In this document: positions 44,561-57,266 of the stretch, one piece after another
How positions within the stretch are numbered: position 1 is the first letter of the stretch
Layout: each line of letters opens with the position of its first letter
Assembly (NCBI RefSeq): GCF_024139115.2
Contig: NC_085140.1
Coordinates: 462,179,506 to 462,243,505 of the forward strand
DNA: 64,000 nt
Source of the DNA: Armigeres subalbatus
Lineage: Eukaryota > Arthropoda > Insecta > Diptera > Culicidae
Direction of reading: 5' to 3'
Notes under the pieces: model-generated
Database searches by the model: none
Told to the model about the DNA's origin: nothing
The model's input: only the letters and a program-made list of their open reading frames with translations
Translations under genes and position numbers: made by a program

Positions 44561-47409
44561 GTATCCATTTACGTGTCACTGTTTCCTGTAGTTTTTTTTT
44601 CATTTCTTGTACATTTAGTGTACGTAAGTAGTGTACGTAACTTTGATGTACGTAACTTGTAGAAGGCCCAGCGACCCAAAGTGGTGTATAGCAAACGTTT
44701 TATTTTTTTTATTTTTTGGGTGTCCAGCTAGAGCTTAAATTGTCAAGACTGGACCCGAACAGAAGTTTTGCATTTACTACGACCAATACTTAGAAGAACT
44801 AGTCTATGTTGACCGCTTGAACACTATTTGTTTGAGTATTGTAGAAGCTAGTAGAATCTCAAAATTTCTGTTTTTATATAGATTTCTATATATAGAAGCT
44901 CTAAAGACACAAGAAATTTGTAGAGAATTTAAATATAAAATTGTATTTAGAGTTTCTTGGAGCCGACATTCAATATCTAATAGCAGTCTATGTTGACAAC
45001 GGGTGATACTATTGCCACCTCCAAGTAACACTTAAATTGGGGGTATTATTCTGATGGTGTTTATACAAGTTATGTTATAATGAATCGAAATATTAATCTA
45101 AGAGCTTCCCTTGTCTTGATGCGGTTAAAGAAGTAATTTGGAGAATTACCTATCGTACCTATCGTTATGTCTTCTACCAATTGCAGTGATGTCTGGTATT
45201 ACAAGTTTTAATAGTCAAACAGTAAGTTTACTTCTAATTTTGTCTAATATTTCGTAAAATGTCATTTTTTAACTTGTTTAATTCACCTATCACATTGTCT
45301 TTTTTAGTTTTTTTTTGTGTTATCTACGTAATTCAGTTTAAGTCGATACTCAATGTGGATTATGTTGCGTCGTTCCTTCATTTTATTTGTCTAATACTTA
45401 TCTCCCAGAGTCGCATAAATGAAAAACCTACTCAAAAAGTTTGAAAAAGTATCGCTTAAAAGTTGAGCAAAGATAATGATGCCCTATCGTGTCTAATCGT
45501 CTTAAATCCTAACAAACAAGTGTAAACTAACAATCATTATAAGTCGTGGTCAGCTATAGGATTCACTTTTCTGTGGCAAGTAAAGCTTCATTACTTATTT
45601 GTTGTCAGTAGAAAGCTTCATTACGCCTATTCTCTATCTGTTAATAAAATTTATCGAGAGTGAAGCCATTATTAGATTGTTTGTATACCATAGTTGTCAT
45701 GTGTGGTATTTTATATTATGGCTCTTTAATTTGAGACATAACAAAATAAGAGAGGCGCCACGCTCCTAGTTTTGAAAAAACTTCTACTCAGTGAATCCTA
45801 TTAATGTCAATTTCCTATTAATGTCGATAAAGTTGATAACATTTTCTTAATATATACCTATCTAGCTAGATTTAAGCGTAGCTACGACTCATCATTATCA
45901 AAGAACACATCAGAAAAATATTGCAAAAAAGGGGGAGATCTCACTTTATTATTACTGAAGAAAGATGCCCACCTCGCTGCATTACTATTCCTAACTCCAA
46001 GACACGATGTCCGTTGGTTCACATGCACATCCGTAAAATCAGTGCCAAATTGTGACGCGGCATTGAACAAAAATAGTCAACATGTGATACCACCACGACA
46101 GGATATGTCTTTGGTTGCCACATCAGTGCTAATGGCGTAAGCCCACCCATCGCGGCAAGATCACATATCCGAGGGGAGTGAGCAATCGACGAATTGAAGT
46201 GAAATCTGTCGTCGACATCAGGAAGTTCATTTCATATATCCAATTCCGTAAAAGCTTTAGAAGTTGTGTATAATAGATCTAAGTAAGTCTGCTGTTTCGT
46301 CTTCGTCTAAAGTGTCCAAATTTCAATCTCGTGAGTCCAGGCTTGTAAAATGTCATCTGCATGTCATTTGACTAATTTGTTATTAACTTTCTTTAGAAAT
46401 AAAATTCACATCATAATTTTAGATGTACTCATAACGCTTGAGTAGTGCTATATTTTTGTTCAAGGGTACATTGCTCTAAATATAACATCTAAGGCTGGAA
46501 AGTGGAAACTCACCAAAATGTCACGTGTCATTTGCCATAATGTCATTTGAATGACATTTTGCCTCCCACGCCCCAGATTACATATTTACAGCAATGTCTT
46601 GTTAAACAAAGTTGTTGGCACATTTAAGCGCTATAAGTTCGTCATACATCAAGAATCAATAGCTAACTTTTGAAAAAAGTTCTGGGAAAATTATACAAAC
46701 GAATGCAAATGACATTTTACAACACTGCTCGTGACAATGAATTGATAATGCGGCGCGATATCTATATTCAATTCCTCAAAATTGCAATAGGTTAAATCAT
46801 TCGAACCGTCAGCATTTTAATACTGAAGCTAAATCATTTTCCCACGCAAAACGTCATCCTTGGTTTATTGCGGGAAGGACAGCTGTGAACTTTAGACTGC
46901 AACGTAAAACGAATTTACAACCACTTGTGCAATACTCGACATCCGTTACCAACGATAACTCGAACACCCCCTTGTTTGATAAAGAGGATTGTGCATCGCT
47001 ATGATTAGGATTATTTTTGTGTTTTAGTGCTCGGATTTTCCAAGCAGATGTCGTGAGAGAACTTTTTGATAAGCAGTTGAAAACAAAGCAAATCAACTAA
47101 GGCTCTTGACGTCTATATCAAATTTAATCAAATAGAAGGCTACAAATTGATACTGCTTGAAACAGTGTTCATTATGCATGTAAACCATATTTAATATATC
47201 AATCTTTAGCAAAACAATCAGGAGGGTTATGCACAACAACACGACCGTCCGACATAATATACGTGAAACAGTTTGATGCAAGGAGGAATGTAGTGCCATC
47301 ATGCATGAATATTATAAGATAATTCATTTGATTACTTATCACTTAAAATACGATTTTTTTTTGGAAACGACATTTTCATTTGAAAACCCAATTTCTCCAG
47401 TAACAGGTA
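44561..47409. other. 2.8-kb region without a recognised gene
   Basis: Triplicated GTGTACGTAA-like phrase at 44620-44660. ATGTCATTTG phrases recur at 46350, 46540 and 46700. Short frames (45259-45444, 46854-47096) have no motif. Confidence 0.4.
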
Positions 47410-48187
47410 CCGTAGTCCGGGGGTACATTGATCAGCAAGGATGTTATCGATCATTTAGTAATTTGCGTTCGATCAGCAGAAAAACCTTCGCACTAGAAGT
47501 CCACTATACAACACATTTTGAAATTCAGCTTCTGGAATAAGTTATTGACAAACTACTAAATGATCGAACGCGAATTACTAAATGATCGATAACATCCTTG
47601 TTGATCAGTTTTGACTAAGGTTTTAATCTTGACTAAATTTGCTGCTGAATTATATAACCTTCGGATGAATTTGCATTTGTTAATTTTGTTAATTTTTGAT
47701 CTCACAGCAAGCTGCCAAAAAAGCACTTAAAACAAGTATAACAAAAAAATTAAGCTTGTTCCTATAGTTATATGATCAGCAATCTTATTTTCTTGGGTAA
47801 TCCATAGATTTTGTTTCGAAATTTTGATATTTATTGTTGAAAAACTAGATAATTCCACTAGTGGTGATGATGTCTTTTTCGAAACAATCGATGTACATCG
47901 CTTCAGAGTAAGAGATTCCAACTATAATTGCCCACCTTAAGGCGTTTGCATACGCTTTCTCTATAGATAAATGATTGATCAAAATTACCCCAAATTGAAA
48001 AATAAAAAAATCAACAAAAAACATTTTTAAAACAAGTTTAAAATTATCAAATAATCAAGAACAGTAGCCTTATACGTTCTACATGTAGCAGTACTCGTTT
48101 TAAACACATGAAAAAAGCCCTGATTTCACTTACAGATGAATTATTTACAAAACAATAAAAAAAAATGATCAATGTTCCCCCGGATTA
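47410..48187. mobile_element. 778-bp DNA element with nested inverted repeat
   Basis: CGTAGTCCGGGGGTACATTG at the left and AATGTTCCCCCGGATTACG at the right are inverted ends of about 24 bp. An inner inverted repeat at 47428-47611 has 47-bp arms (GATCAGCAAGGATGTTATCG and its counterpart ATAACATCCTTGTTGATC). Non-coding. Confidence 0.65.
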
Positions 48188-48320
48188 CGATACTTTTCAA
48201 ATCATCGATAGATCGTGTCTGTTAATGTGATAAACATTTTTTTGGTTAAATATCTTGGCTGTGCATATGCACAGCACATGTTTCGAAATGAACAAATTGA
48301 TATGAAATTTGCGAAAAAGA

Positions 48321-48400
48321 ATCCACATGTCTTGCAGGGACTTGAACCCTTAACTTCCTACTCTTGCCCAATAATATGTCTTGCCGAATTATATGTGGGT
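48321..48400 (-). repeat. tRNA-like fragment
   Basis: On the minus strand CCACAT and ATGTGG form an acceptor-like stem and AGGGTTCAAGTCCCT a T arm with B box. The middle is not a good cloverleaf. Probably a decayed SINE head. Confidence 0.35.
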
Positions 48401-48984
48401 GTTTTTCACAGTGTACCACGCAAATTTGACGTCACACGCCGCGTAGATTGAATGCTCGTTTGGCTACACTGACAGTTCCACTATGAAGAAAGTGGTGGCC
48501 AAAAATCGAAAAATTGACTTGCTTTGAATGACGTGTTACAAAACATATACAAATACCATTTGATAAACGGATAGTTCAAACCTAGATTCCCAAAATTTCA
48601 GCCCTCTGCAATGAAAATTCATTGCGCCACAGACATCAGACTTAGCAAAATTGTGAAAATTGTAGAAAAAATTCATTCCAAACAAATGCATTTTTTTTTC
48701 AGCGAATAACGGTCTAATTTTTGAATTTGATACACTATAAATTAAGTATGTTGTTGAGGGTATACGGGTAGGTAAAATTGGCAAAAAAAATTAGTGACTA
48801 AGTTTGCCTAATATCTAACGAGCAGAGCTGAACAGTCTCAAGAGACCACCACAGTTTAGTTTGGGGTCTATATACTATCTGCGGAACGAGAATCCAGCTG
48901 CGGATAAGCGTCATTTTGGCACAAAGTCCGAAAAACGGATTTAAAAAAAAACTTTGTTAATTACGATCATCGAGCATAACAAAA
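48401..48984. other. No gene recognised
   Basis: AT-rich, with no supported open frame. Confidence 0.35.
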
Positions 48985-49110
48985 AAACCCAGATTAATCC
49001 AGTTAGCGACGATGATGCCTTTCTTGTGCATCGTAAAATGTATTGAAAAACCCAGATTAATCCTCCTAGTGGCGATGATGCCTTTCTCGTGCATCGTAAA
49101 ATGTATTGAA
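48985..49110. repeat. 62-bp tandem duplication
   Basis: AACCCAGATTAATCC...GATGATGCCTTTCT...GTGCATCGTAAAATGTATTG occurs twice, offset by 62 bases. Confidence 0.85.
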
Positions 49111-49154
49111 AAAAATACATAAAAAAAAGTCAAAAAAGCACTTTAGGGTAATAG

Positions 49155-49375
49155 ATCGCATTTTTTCATCGGGTAATGCTAAGTTCTAAAAAGTGCGCCT
49201 AAAATGTTGTTTTAAATATACACACATACAGACATCACCTCGGTTTGTCGAGCTGAGTCGATCGATATATAACACTATGGGTCTCCGGGCCTTCTATTAA
49301 AAGTTTACTTTTGGAGTAATCCTATAGCTTTTTGGTACAACTTTGTACGAGAAAGTAAATGTCAAATATAGTCTT
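49155..49375 (+). repeat. Dispersed SINE-like repeat, copy 2
   Basis: GGTAATGCTAAGTTCTAAAA, CACACATACAGACATCACCT, CTGAGTCGATCGATATATAA, AACACTATGGGTCTCCGGGC and the tail CAACTTTGTACGAGAAAG. Same order as 22290-22600. The 62-bp duplication just upstream may be part of the same unit. Confidence 0.6.
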
Positions 49376-49879
49376 AAAATGTTACACATTTAATTATTAT
49401 TTTTGGGGAAAAACGGACCAAAAATTATCATTCCATATAGAAAATGTATCTACCCAACTGGACTAAAAAGTTAGCTCTGTTCAGGTGCCATTTTACATTA
49501 ATTGCATATAAATTTGATTTAGTTTGAGGAGAAAATTAATAAAAAAAAAATTTTATGACAATTTATCAATAAAAATTATGTTTAATTTTGTAGTAGGGGA
49601 TCTGCTTCTTGATTTCATCTCATGCTTCCGATATGTATCCCATCAAAAACAAAGAAACAAAAGGTTATTTTTTTTGTGATTTTTTCAGCAGTGAGCACGC
49701 ATGTTGACAAAAAGAAGCGACGAAATTGGTGCTGTATTTAATTGTTTCGCGATGAGATAAATATATGTTCAGTGAGATAGATCGGAACAGATTCCCTATA
49801 CTCATCCCTGCAGTATGAAAAATGGACTTAGTTGAAGATCGGAAAAAAATAGTTTAAGCTCTTTTTAGTGGAATGTATT
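49376..49879. other. No gene recognised
   Basis: AT-rich. Confidence 0.35.
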
Positions 49880-50125
49880 CAACGGTCTAAGACGAGGTTA
49901 GTACTCTCCATTTAATTCCACTACGTTTTGTTATCTATGCGGATAAGTAGTTCGACCTCAACTGTAAGGTCGTCTTCAGAGTCTCGTACTTGGCTTGTCG
50001 AGTCGAGTTGAGTCAAATACAAGAGACTGAAGACGACGTCACAGTTGAGGTCGAAATACGTACCTGCAAAGATAACAAAACGTAGTGGAATTGAATGGAA
50101 AGTACTAAACTCGCCTTAGACGGTT
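49880..50125. mobile_element. Foldback family, subfamily 2, imperfect palindrome
   Basis: AACGGTCTAAGACGAGGTTA at the left, inverted TAAACTCGCCTTAGACGGTT at the right, and a centre around CTTGTCGAGTCGAG. The same family as 39074-39319, but the arms differ at several positions. Confidence 0.8.
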
Positions 50126-50236
50126 ATTAGTTGAAGAATTTGATGTGTTCAGTAAAAATAATGGAAACAGATTAAAAAATAATCCTTTCGAATAGTTTGA
50201 ATGATTTATTTGTTCGGAAAAAATATCTCTAATATG
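50126..50236. other. Spacer
   Basis: AT-rich spacer. Confidence 0.3.
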
Positions 50237-50410
50237 AGGGGAGGGGGCGGTGCAGATAAGTTTGTGTGGGGGGAGGGGGAGGTTTGGAAGATAAATATTT
50301 TTCACCAAAATACCTGATTTCATCGATCTTATACAACATATTTAAAAAAAATGATGAAGCGGTTAGATCTTGGTTAGGGGGGAGGGGGGGGGGCAAGGGG
50401 ATGGGAGGCT
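50237..50410 (+). repeat. Two G-rich tracts
   Basis: GAGGGGAGGGGGCGG and GGGGGGAGGGGGAGG (50237-50283), then GGGGGGAGGGGGGGGGG with GGGG (50377-50400). Each has at least four G runs of three or more, so G-quadruplex formation is possible. Confidence 0.7.
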
Positions 50411-51149
50411 TTAATCTGCACCTATCCTATTTGATCTTATGCACAGCAACCTTATTCTAGTTTTGATTTGATTTGAACTGGCTCTAAAATTAAAAATAGT
50501 CGTTCAAGTTTATTGTTCCTGAGTACGTAGCTCATTACTGGGTAAAATACTAGTTACACCTTCCGGATGCGATGAAAATACATAAATATGATTAATCTTA
50601 TGCTAATCTTACTAGAATACTATAAAAAATGCAGAAAAACCAAAAAAATATTATTGGCCACCACTTTGTATGGAGCCGCCCCATAGTGAGTTCGTTTGGC
50701 TACACTCGCCTTCGCCTCAGCTCGTCTATGGAATCTACAGTGTCTATAGTTTTCCCCCATGTGGGTTAAAAATACCTTTTTTCACATACTTCAGCGTGAC
50801 AATCGGCAAGTCATGACCCTGCCTCTTCTAGAGACCTCTTCATGATTTTGAAAAGAATCAAAAACTCAACCGGTCCGCCCAGAATAACAATTCTTATGCT
50901 AAAATAAGCCTTCTGTGAAATTTTTAGCTAATTCAGATAAAATTTCAAGGTGGTTCTAGTGTGTACAGACATGATAAGTGAGAGATTTTTTCATTCTCCT
51001 TTGGATTCAAACCCTGCTTCCTGGAAACCGCATTTTCACCTCGGTGGGTGGTTTTTCTTTTCTGGGGGGTGGTACGAGCACGTGGCTGTTTCTCTTTTTA
51101 ATGACTGGATGACGGTAATTTGAGTCATAAGATAAATGTCATTTTTTAG
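50411..51149. other. No gene recognised
   Basis: A fragment GCGTGACAATCGGCAAGTCA (about 50795) matches the dispersed repeat at 43040/51150. Confidence 0.35.
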
Positions 51150-51690
51150 GCGTTTGCTCGGAAGGTCAACATCAGATATTCAGATCATTGCTGCAATCTA
51201 TGTTTCTCGAGACGATATTATAACAATTAAAACCAGTTTAGTTTAATATTTGAAGATTGTCGTCGCTTGTGTACGTAAAAATTACCAGTTGTTCGATATA
51301 TCTCAATGTGTAAGAACTATAAAGTTATTGATTCCTTTTTAATTGTTCTGGGATTAAAACCATGATGTTGAGACAAGAGACAAGATTTTAGAGTGCAGTT
51401 TTCAAAGGAATTAATCGGTTTCTTAAATGCAAAAAATGTTCACCTTCGCCTCGTTCAAATAACCCAGAAGAAAAAACAAGCATTATATTCTATCCTAGAA
51501 GATTTTGTTTGCTTTCCATATTAGAGAAGAAGGGGAATGTGGGGATTTAGTAAATACTTTCACGCTTCAGAGTGTCAATCGGCAAGCAGCGAGCCATGAC
51601 TCTTCTTCTTCTTGTCAGATCTCCGTGCCATGCACACGCATTCACGGAGAGCTGCTGCAGTATCATTTCGTTATGGTCATTTAAGGTCAC
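51150..51690. repeat. Dispersed repeat with GGTCACACA terminus, copy 2
   Basis: Same block order as 43040-43440, with an internal inserted stretch, ending CACGGAGAGCTGCTGCAG and AAGGTCACACAAC. Confidence 0.6.
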
Positions 51691-51769
51691 ACAACAAAAT
51701 AAATCACGAAACATACACTCCAAATAATCTCAACGTTGTTTCCACCTGAATTTTCAGGTACATTTTACG

Positions 51770-52060
51770 TGCACACGTAACTGTAAATGCTTCAGGTTCT
51801 TGAGATATTCTTCTAAAAAAAATCCTTCGGAAATTATTTCTAGAAATCTTTCGAAGAATCCATTTCCGAAAATTCGTGATCGTGAATTCGATTCGTAAAA
51901 AAATCCGAATAAATTCCTCAAGAAATTTCAGAAAGGATTCTCCGAAAATTCTACCACTTTTTTTTAAATATGCCTTCAAAAGTTCCTTCGAAAATTGTTT
52001 TAGGAATTCCCATGAAATTTCCTTTATATATTCTTTCGAAAACCCCTTTAAAATGGATAC
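51770..52060. repeat. GGAATTCC-type tract
   Basis: CCTTCGGAAATTATTTC and CCTTCGAAAATTGTTTTAGG units, T/C-rich on the plus strand. Confidence 0.6.
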
Positions 52061-52499
52061 ATTACATTATGCTCAGTGAGCCGAGGTTGTTTCCCACCTA
52101 AAAACATCCTAGACCGATTCGGAAATCGAACACGCCATCGACGAATTAACAATGCTCACAATGCTAATGTTGCGCTAGAAAAACTGAAGTCTACTAAAAT
52201 TAGCAAATATGTAAACGGCTCATAACTGTTGGATTATGACCTTATTAAGCCTAGTACGCTGCTCTTACGGAATGGATTTACGGAAAATTTGATCAAATTA
52301 CCACTGATTCAGTATGGGAGAAATGTCACTTTTCCGTACGGAATATTTTTCTGTAAGGAAAAATGACAGCTCCATTTACTTTACCTTAAAGGCGTTATTA
52401 GCGTTACGAAATTTTCTCTACTTTTCAGCTCTATACTGCTCACGAAATTTCAGAGCGGAAGCATTCCGTGTCCTATCTATTTGCACACACACTCAAAAT
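52061..52499. other. No gene recognised
   Basis: Nothing recognised. Confidence 0.35.
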
Positions 52500-52801
52500 C
52501 AATAACACAGAGATGTGTTTGCTTCACACAAAACGGACCTAATGCAGAACAACCCCTAGATGAGCGACAGTTACACAGGCACAAAAATGCCTCGTACGGT
52601 CGTGATAACGGTCCTTTTCAACATGTAAACGTTCGTACAGATTCCTTGTTTCATGAGGAACCAAATACTGTTGAAAATGTTGAAATCCAAGCTTCAATAA
52701 AACCACACGAGCTATTTCTGTGGCTGTGTAACTGTCGCTCATCTAGGGGATGTTCTGCATTAGGTCCGTTTTGTGTGAAGCAAACACATCTCTGTGTTAT
52801 T
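52500..52801. mobile_element. 302-bp foldback element with ~80-bp arms
   Basis: AATAACACAGAGATGTGTTT at the left and AAACACATCTCTGTGTTATT at the right. The arms pair over about 80 bases with very few differences. The open frames on both strands begin with the same peptide because of the symmetry. Confidence 0.85.
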
Positions 52802-52947
52802 AATTTTAAGCGTGCAGTACTTTTCAGCAGCGTACTAGCCTTTAAGCGCCATACAGAAGTATAAATGCACATTGGGGAGAAATGATTTTAAACGTAGAAA
52901 ACTAATGATAGCTACATATTTCCACGAACAACTCTTATTGTTTACAT

Positions 52948-53251
52948 CTTCTTCTTCTTTTTCATTGGCATTACATCCCCCATTACGACATTACCGCCTT
53001 CGCAGCTTAGTGTTCTTTGAACACTTCCACGTTTATTAAATGCGAGGTTTCTAAGCCATGTTACCATTTCTGCATTCGTATATCATGAGGCTAACTCGAT
53101 GATACTTTTATCACCTTCTATGCCCAGGGAAGTCGAGACAATTTCCAATTCGAAAATTGTCAGAACCGGCACCGGGAATCGAACCCAGCCACCCTCAGCA
53201 TGGTCTTGCTTTGTAGCCGCGCATCTTACCGCACGGCTAAGGAGGGCTCCA
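52948..53251 (-). mobile_element. Feilai-like tRNA-derived SINE, copy 3
   Basis: Minus-strand copy: B box seen as GGGAATCGAACCC on the plus strand, 3' end as CTTCTTCTTC...ATTGGCATTACATC. Flanked by TGTTTACAT at 52939-52947 and 53252-53260. Confidence 0.85.
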
Positions 53252-53260
53252 TGTTTACAT

Positions 53261-53589
53261 GACATACTTTCAAATGCGGGGCTACCCCAAATGGCATGTC
53301 ATTTGGCATTTTGATGTTTGGCATAAAAACAATAATTTGGCATAAACACAAAAATAATCAATGATTTTAGGGTCATTTGAAAAAACGACCATTTGGCATA
53401 AAAATTAGGAGAATTATAAAATCTGACAAACGCGTACTTTACAAGAGCTGGGAAAAAAATTGTTTCTTGTGGACTTGAACACTGGCGGAATTTGACTGCG
53501 GCACGTGACACATTAAATTGAACACCTCAAATTTGACGTCAAGACGTCAAGATTTCTCTGAAAAAAAGGATTTTTTACCAACTTAATAA
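53261..53589. other. No gene recognised; TTTGGCAT phrases
   Basis: TTTGGCAT and ATTTGGCATAAA recur six times in 53290-53400, a short degenerate repeat. Confidence 0.45.
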
Positions 53590-53785
53590 ATTTTGTGTGA
53601 TTCTTTGAAGAAATTCCTGCAAAAAAAAACCACGAAGGAATTCCTGGAGGTATTTAGAAATATCTTCAGAACTTTTAATTTGAATTACTTCTGGAATTTC
53701 TTTAGGAATTCTTTCAGAAATCCCTTCAGGTTCTCCTTGGAAAATATCATCAAACATTTTCCCAGATTTTTTTTGAGCTATCCAG
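53590..53785. repeat. GGAATTCC-type tract
   Basis: AAATTCCTGCAAAAA, GGAATTCCTGGAGG and TTTCTTTAGGAATTC units. Confidence 0.6.
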
Positions 53786-53819
53786 GGTTGTTACGAAGAT
53801 CCTGAAATATTTTCAGCGC

Positions 53820-55010
53820 CAAATCAGCGCCGACTCAAATCAAATCCGCGCCGTCGCCGCGCGACATGAAATCCATTCCACGCCAAATCCGCGCGAACTG
53901 ACTTCGCAAATATAGGCCTTTTCACGAGACGTTTAAAACCAGCTGATTTTATCGTCAATTGATCTATTTTAAAATATCTATTTTGGTTACCACATTCAAC
54001 TGAACATAATCTCTTCAAGTTCGTTTTTAATAACATTATTGATATTAAATATTATTTTAAACTTCAACTTTACTCAAATATGTATCAAATTGAAAATAGG
54101 ACTAACAAAATCGCAGTTAATATAAAAACTTTTCTAGATGGTCCTTTTTATCACTAGAAGTACTGAAGATAAATGAACAAGAACTTAACAGCATAAACTA
54201 TTTCAATAAGCACCGCTTTTTTGATAAGTTGCTGGTTTGGGCATGTTTTGTTAAATTATTTTCAGTGGATTTCTTGTTGATCGAACTATACGAGATGAAT
54301 TGATATACAAGGATTTTTCAGGCCAGATTTGATCATATATAATTATAGATAAACTTGGCAAATAATAAAAAAATCTGCCAAAACCGCAATTCCTTCTCAT
54401 GCATCAAATCATGCAGCTTTGTTGTAATTTTTGATCACAAGACATACTTGCGTTGATATTAGACAATTAGACCGTACAATTTCGTATTTAAACAAAACTT
54501 CTGTAAAACAATAATTTAAATTTGTATCAAGAAACAAATAATAAATGTTTCAGCAGAGATTTTCATCAGAAATTTTGTAGAATAATTAGCGTAAACTCCA
54601 GCAAAAATTAGTCCGGAATTTGTGCGGAAAGTCCTTCTTCAATTCTTGTGACAAGTTTGTCTAGAAGTTCATGCAAGAAGTTTCGCCAATTAACATTTTT
54701 AACACCCATCCATTTATCGTAATTTTCAGGCATGTGTCGTTTTTTACTAGAATTTCAACTAAAATCTCCGAGAATCCGCAAAAATTCCTGCAGAAATTCA
54801 TCATTCGCACACATTCATCCCGGAAAATTCTACGGAATACTCTGGGAATTTTCGCGGAAATTATCTTGAAAATTTTTGCAGAAGTCGTTCAAATGCTGCA
54901 GTAATCCTCTTCAGGCTGTATATTCCTCATAGAATCCTTGTGAAAATTCTTCAGGAGGTTTCTTAAATTTTGTGTGAATACTGCGAAAAAAATACCGTAG
55001 TTATCTGAAA
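53820..55010. repeat. Large dispersed repeat, copy A
   Basis: Opens with AAATCCGCGCC phrases, contains GCAGCTTTGTTGTAAT and CTTCAATTCTTGTGA, and ends in a GGAATTCC-type tract (54560-54990). Same order as 61120-62110. Confidence 0.55.
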
Positions 55011-55128
55011 AAATGAAAATTACATTCCATCTGCACCAATAAAGGAACATTTTTGTATTTTCAATTGACCTTTCTCGTCAAAAATAGTATCTCGTTTTAT
55101 TGTCTAAGTCAATTCTAGGGTTTGTACA

Positions 55129-55499
55129 GGTTTATATGTACAACAATTGACCTTTCCCGTCAAAAAATTTTATTCGTTCGATCGATTCTTTGGCTTATTT
55201 AAGGTCAACTTTCCCAAAGAACCCATATTTTTTAACGCCTCTAAGTATTTTTAAAATTTGAAACAAATATCAAAAAAGTGCTGTTTTTTTTAAGATTGCC
55301 CCGATTTTGAACGAACATCGTCAATTTTTCAGACCGGTTCACACGTGCATCACTTTTTATGTTTTTGTTTTCGATTTTAAAAATAGTTAGAGGCGCCAAA
55401 CAATATGGGTTCATTGGGAAAGTTGACCTTAAATAAGCCAAAGAATCGATTGAGCGAATAAAAGTTTTTGACGGAAAAGGTCAATTGTTGTATAAACCT
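55129..55499. mobile_element. 371-bp foldback element
   Basis: GGTTTATATGTACAACAATT and AATTGTTGTATAAACC form the ends, and the arms also share GATTCTTTGGCTTATTTAAG. The latter phrase resembles sequence inside the hAT-like element at 40090. Confidence 0.75.
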
Positions 55500-55706
55500 T
55501 TATTCGTTTTTTATGAATGCTATGAAAGCAATTAAAAATGTTCAACACTATATCAGAATTCCTGACGAAAAATGCTGTGGTTCCTTTTATGATAATCAAT
55601 CAGAAGCTGACAAATATCTCGGGTGCTCATGTCCTTCAACAGACATGTTTTGTATGCGGCATGGTTTAAATGCTTTAGAATGGTTTAAAAGTGACAACAA
55701 GTGGCG
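55500..55706. other. Short open stretch without recognised function
   Basis: The plus-strand frame 55468-55722 contains Cys residues but crosses the boundary of the next mobile element, so I do not call it. Confidence 0.3.
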
Positions 55707-56780
55707 CAGGGTGACCACTTAATTTCTATTTTAAAATTCCCGCATATTTCCCGACTTTTTCACGATATTTTTTTGAAAAAATAATTTTGAAGATTTAAAA
55801 CAAAAATTTATATTTTAATTAAAAAAAAAGTTAATGATTATATTTTATTTTAAAAGTACTTTTAATTGACGTTTGCTTTCAAATTTATTTAGTTTCATTG
55901 TCTCAGTCAATTCTTTGGCTAATTTAAGGTAAATTTTTATAACATCCAACATTTGAAAAAAGGAGTAACAGCGAAAGTCTATTCTTACCAGCACTTTGTT
56001 TATATATGTAGACGACTTAACTTTAAATATATTGAAGAATCCGTTGAAAGAATAAACATTTTTGCGTCTGCCAATATTATGGCATCCGTCTTCTCCAACA
56101 CCTTCAAAGTTCAGAAATGAGCCAGCCTAGTGCTGCAAATCCTTTTATTATAGAGATCCTTTTATTATAGATCTGTTAAACTGCTGCAAATCACTTTAAC
56201 ACAAATAATAATAAAAATAACCTTCATGTTTTTTATTGCTTGCTTGATACAAATCTCTAGTTTTTTCCTCAATTTCCTCAATATTTTCAGTTCTCAAGAC
56301 TAACTTTACCTCGACCAGTGATGTATTATTGATATGATTATTTCTACTATTGCTACATGTCCTGATCTCATTATGGCATCATAATTTATTATTTATGCCA
56401 ATCCTTCCTTCATCCTTAAGCTGGTTTACGATCAAACACCGATCAATCACTTCTCCTGTAGAACGTTACCATGTGACAAAATTAAGATATCAACAACGAA
56501 TGACCAGAGATTCTTGATATGTGTGAAATTGAACATAATTGGTTATCTCGACTACTGTCGACAAGTCTCCAGACAAATTTTGAGTCACTTTCAAGAGAAT
56601 ATCAATCAAGTATCTTCTTCAGGAATCCACAAGCTGCAACGAAATGCTAATTAGCTTTTCCATGGACTCTCGGAGATATCCTTGGTCTTAGAAACCTGCC
56701 GAAGTGTAGGTGGCATGTTGCTGCTTTCCATCATTACTTCCGACATTAAAGGATTCTGGTTTCAATATCATTTTCATTAT
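55707..56780. mobile_element. hAT-like element (as 39839), right end missing
   Basis: Starts CAGGGTGACCACTTAATTTC and follows the sequence of 39839-40930 closely (for example GATCTCATTATGGCATCATA), stopping where a TA-flanked element begins at 56782. Confidence 0.75.
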
Positions 56781-56781
56781 A

Positions 56782-57266
56782 CAGGGGTTGGACAGAATGA
56801 TCGGGATGGGCAAAATTTTATCGAAATTCAAATGATCATAACTCTGTGAAAAATCAACCGATTTGTTTGGTTCTTACAGTGTTCGACTGAAAAATTAATC
56901 AAGTTTTGGAAAACTGGTTCAAATCCATGTTCAGACCGCTGGACACCGGAGTTAATCCGGATTATTTGAGGGCATGTCAAAAATGCTATTTTTTGGGCGC
57001 TTGAATTTTTGCTTGGGTGAAATATAGACTCTTTTTATATTTTTTACATAAACTAGAGCTCTTCCTGAGTTGATTGATATATTGATGTCCCAGATCGGAC
57101 AACAAAAACCAGAGATATGGCCGTTTCCGTAGAATCCGTGAAACTGGTTCCACCCATTGTCGCATGCACGCTATTGTTCTAGTAGGCAGCGTTCTTGCAC
57201 CAAGTGGTATCCTGTGGTTCTGAGCAAATATTTAAATCACAATTGTCCTAGACTACCGTCATACGC
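56782..57266. mobile_element. Left end of a TA-flanked element (as 25483)
   Basis: CAGGGGTTGGACAGAATGAT preceded by TA. The first about 60 bases resemble the ends of the 25483-27791 element. The right end was not found. Confidence 0.55.

Noticed and set aside
52481..52872. Open frames on both strands starting with the same peptide
   Set aside because: They result from the inverted arms of the foldback element at 52500-52801.
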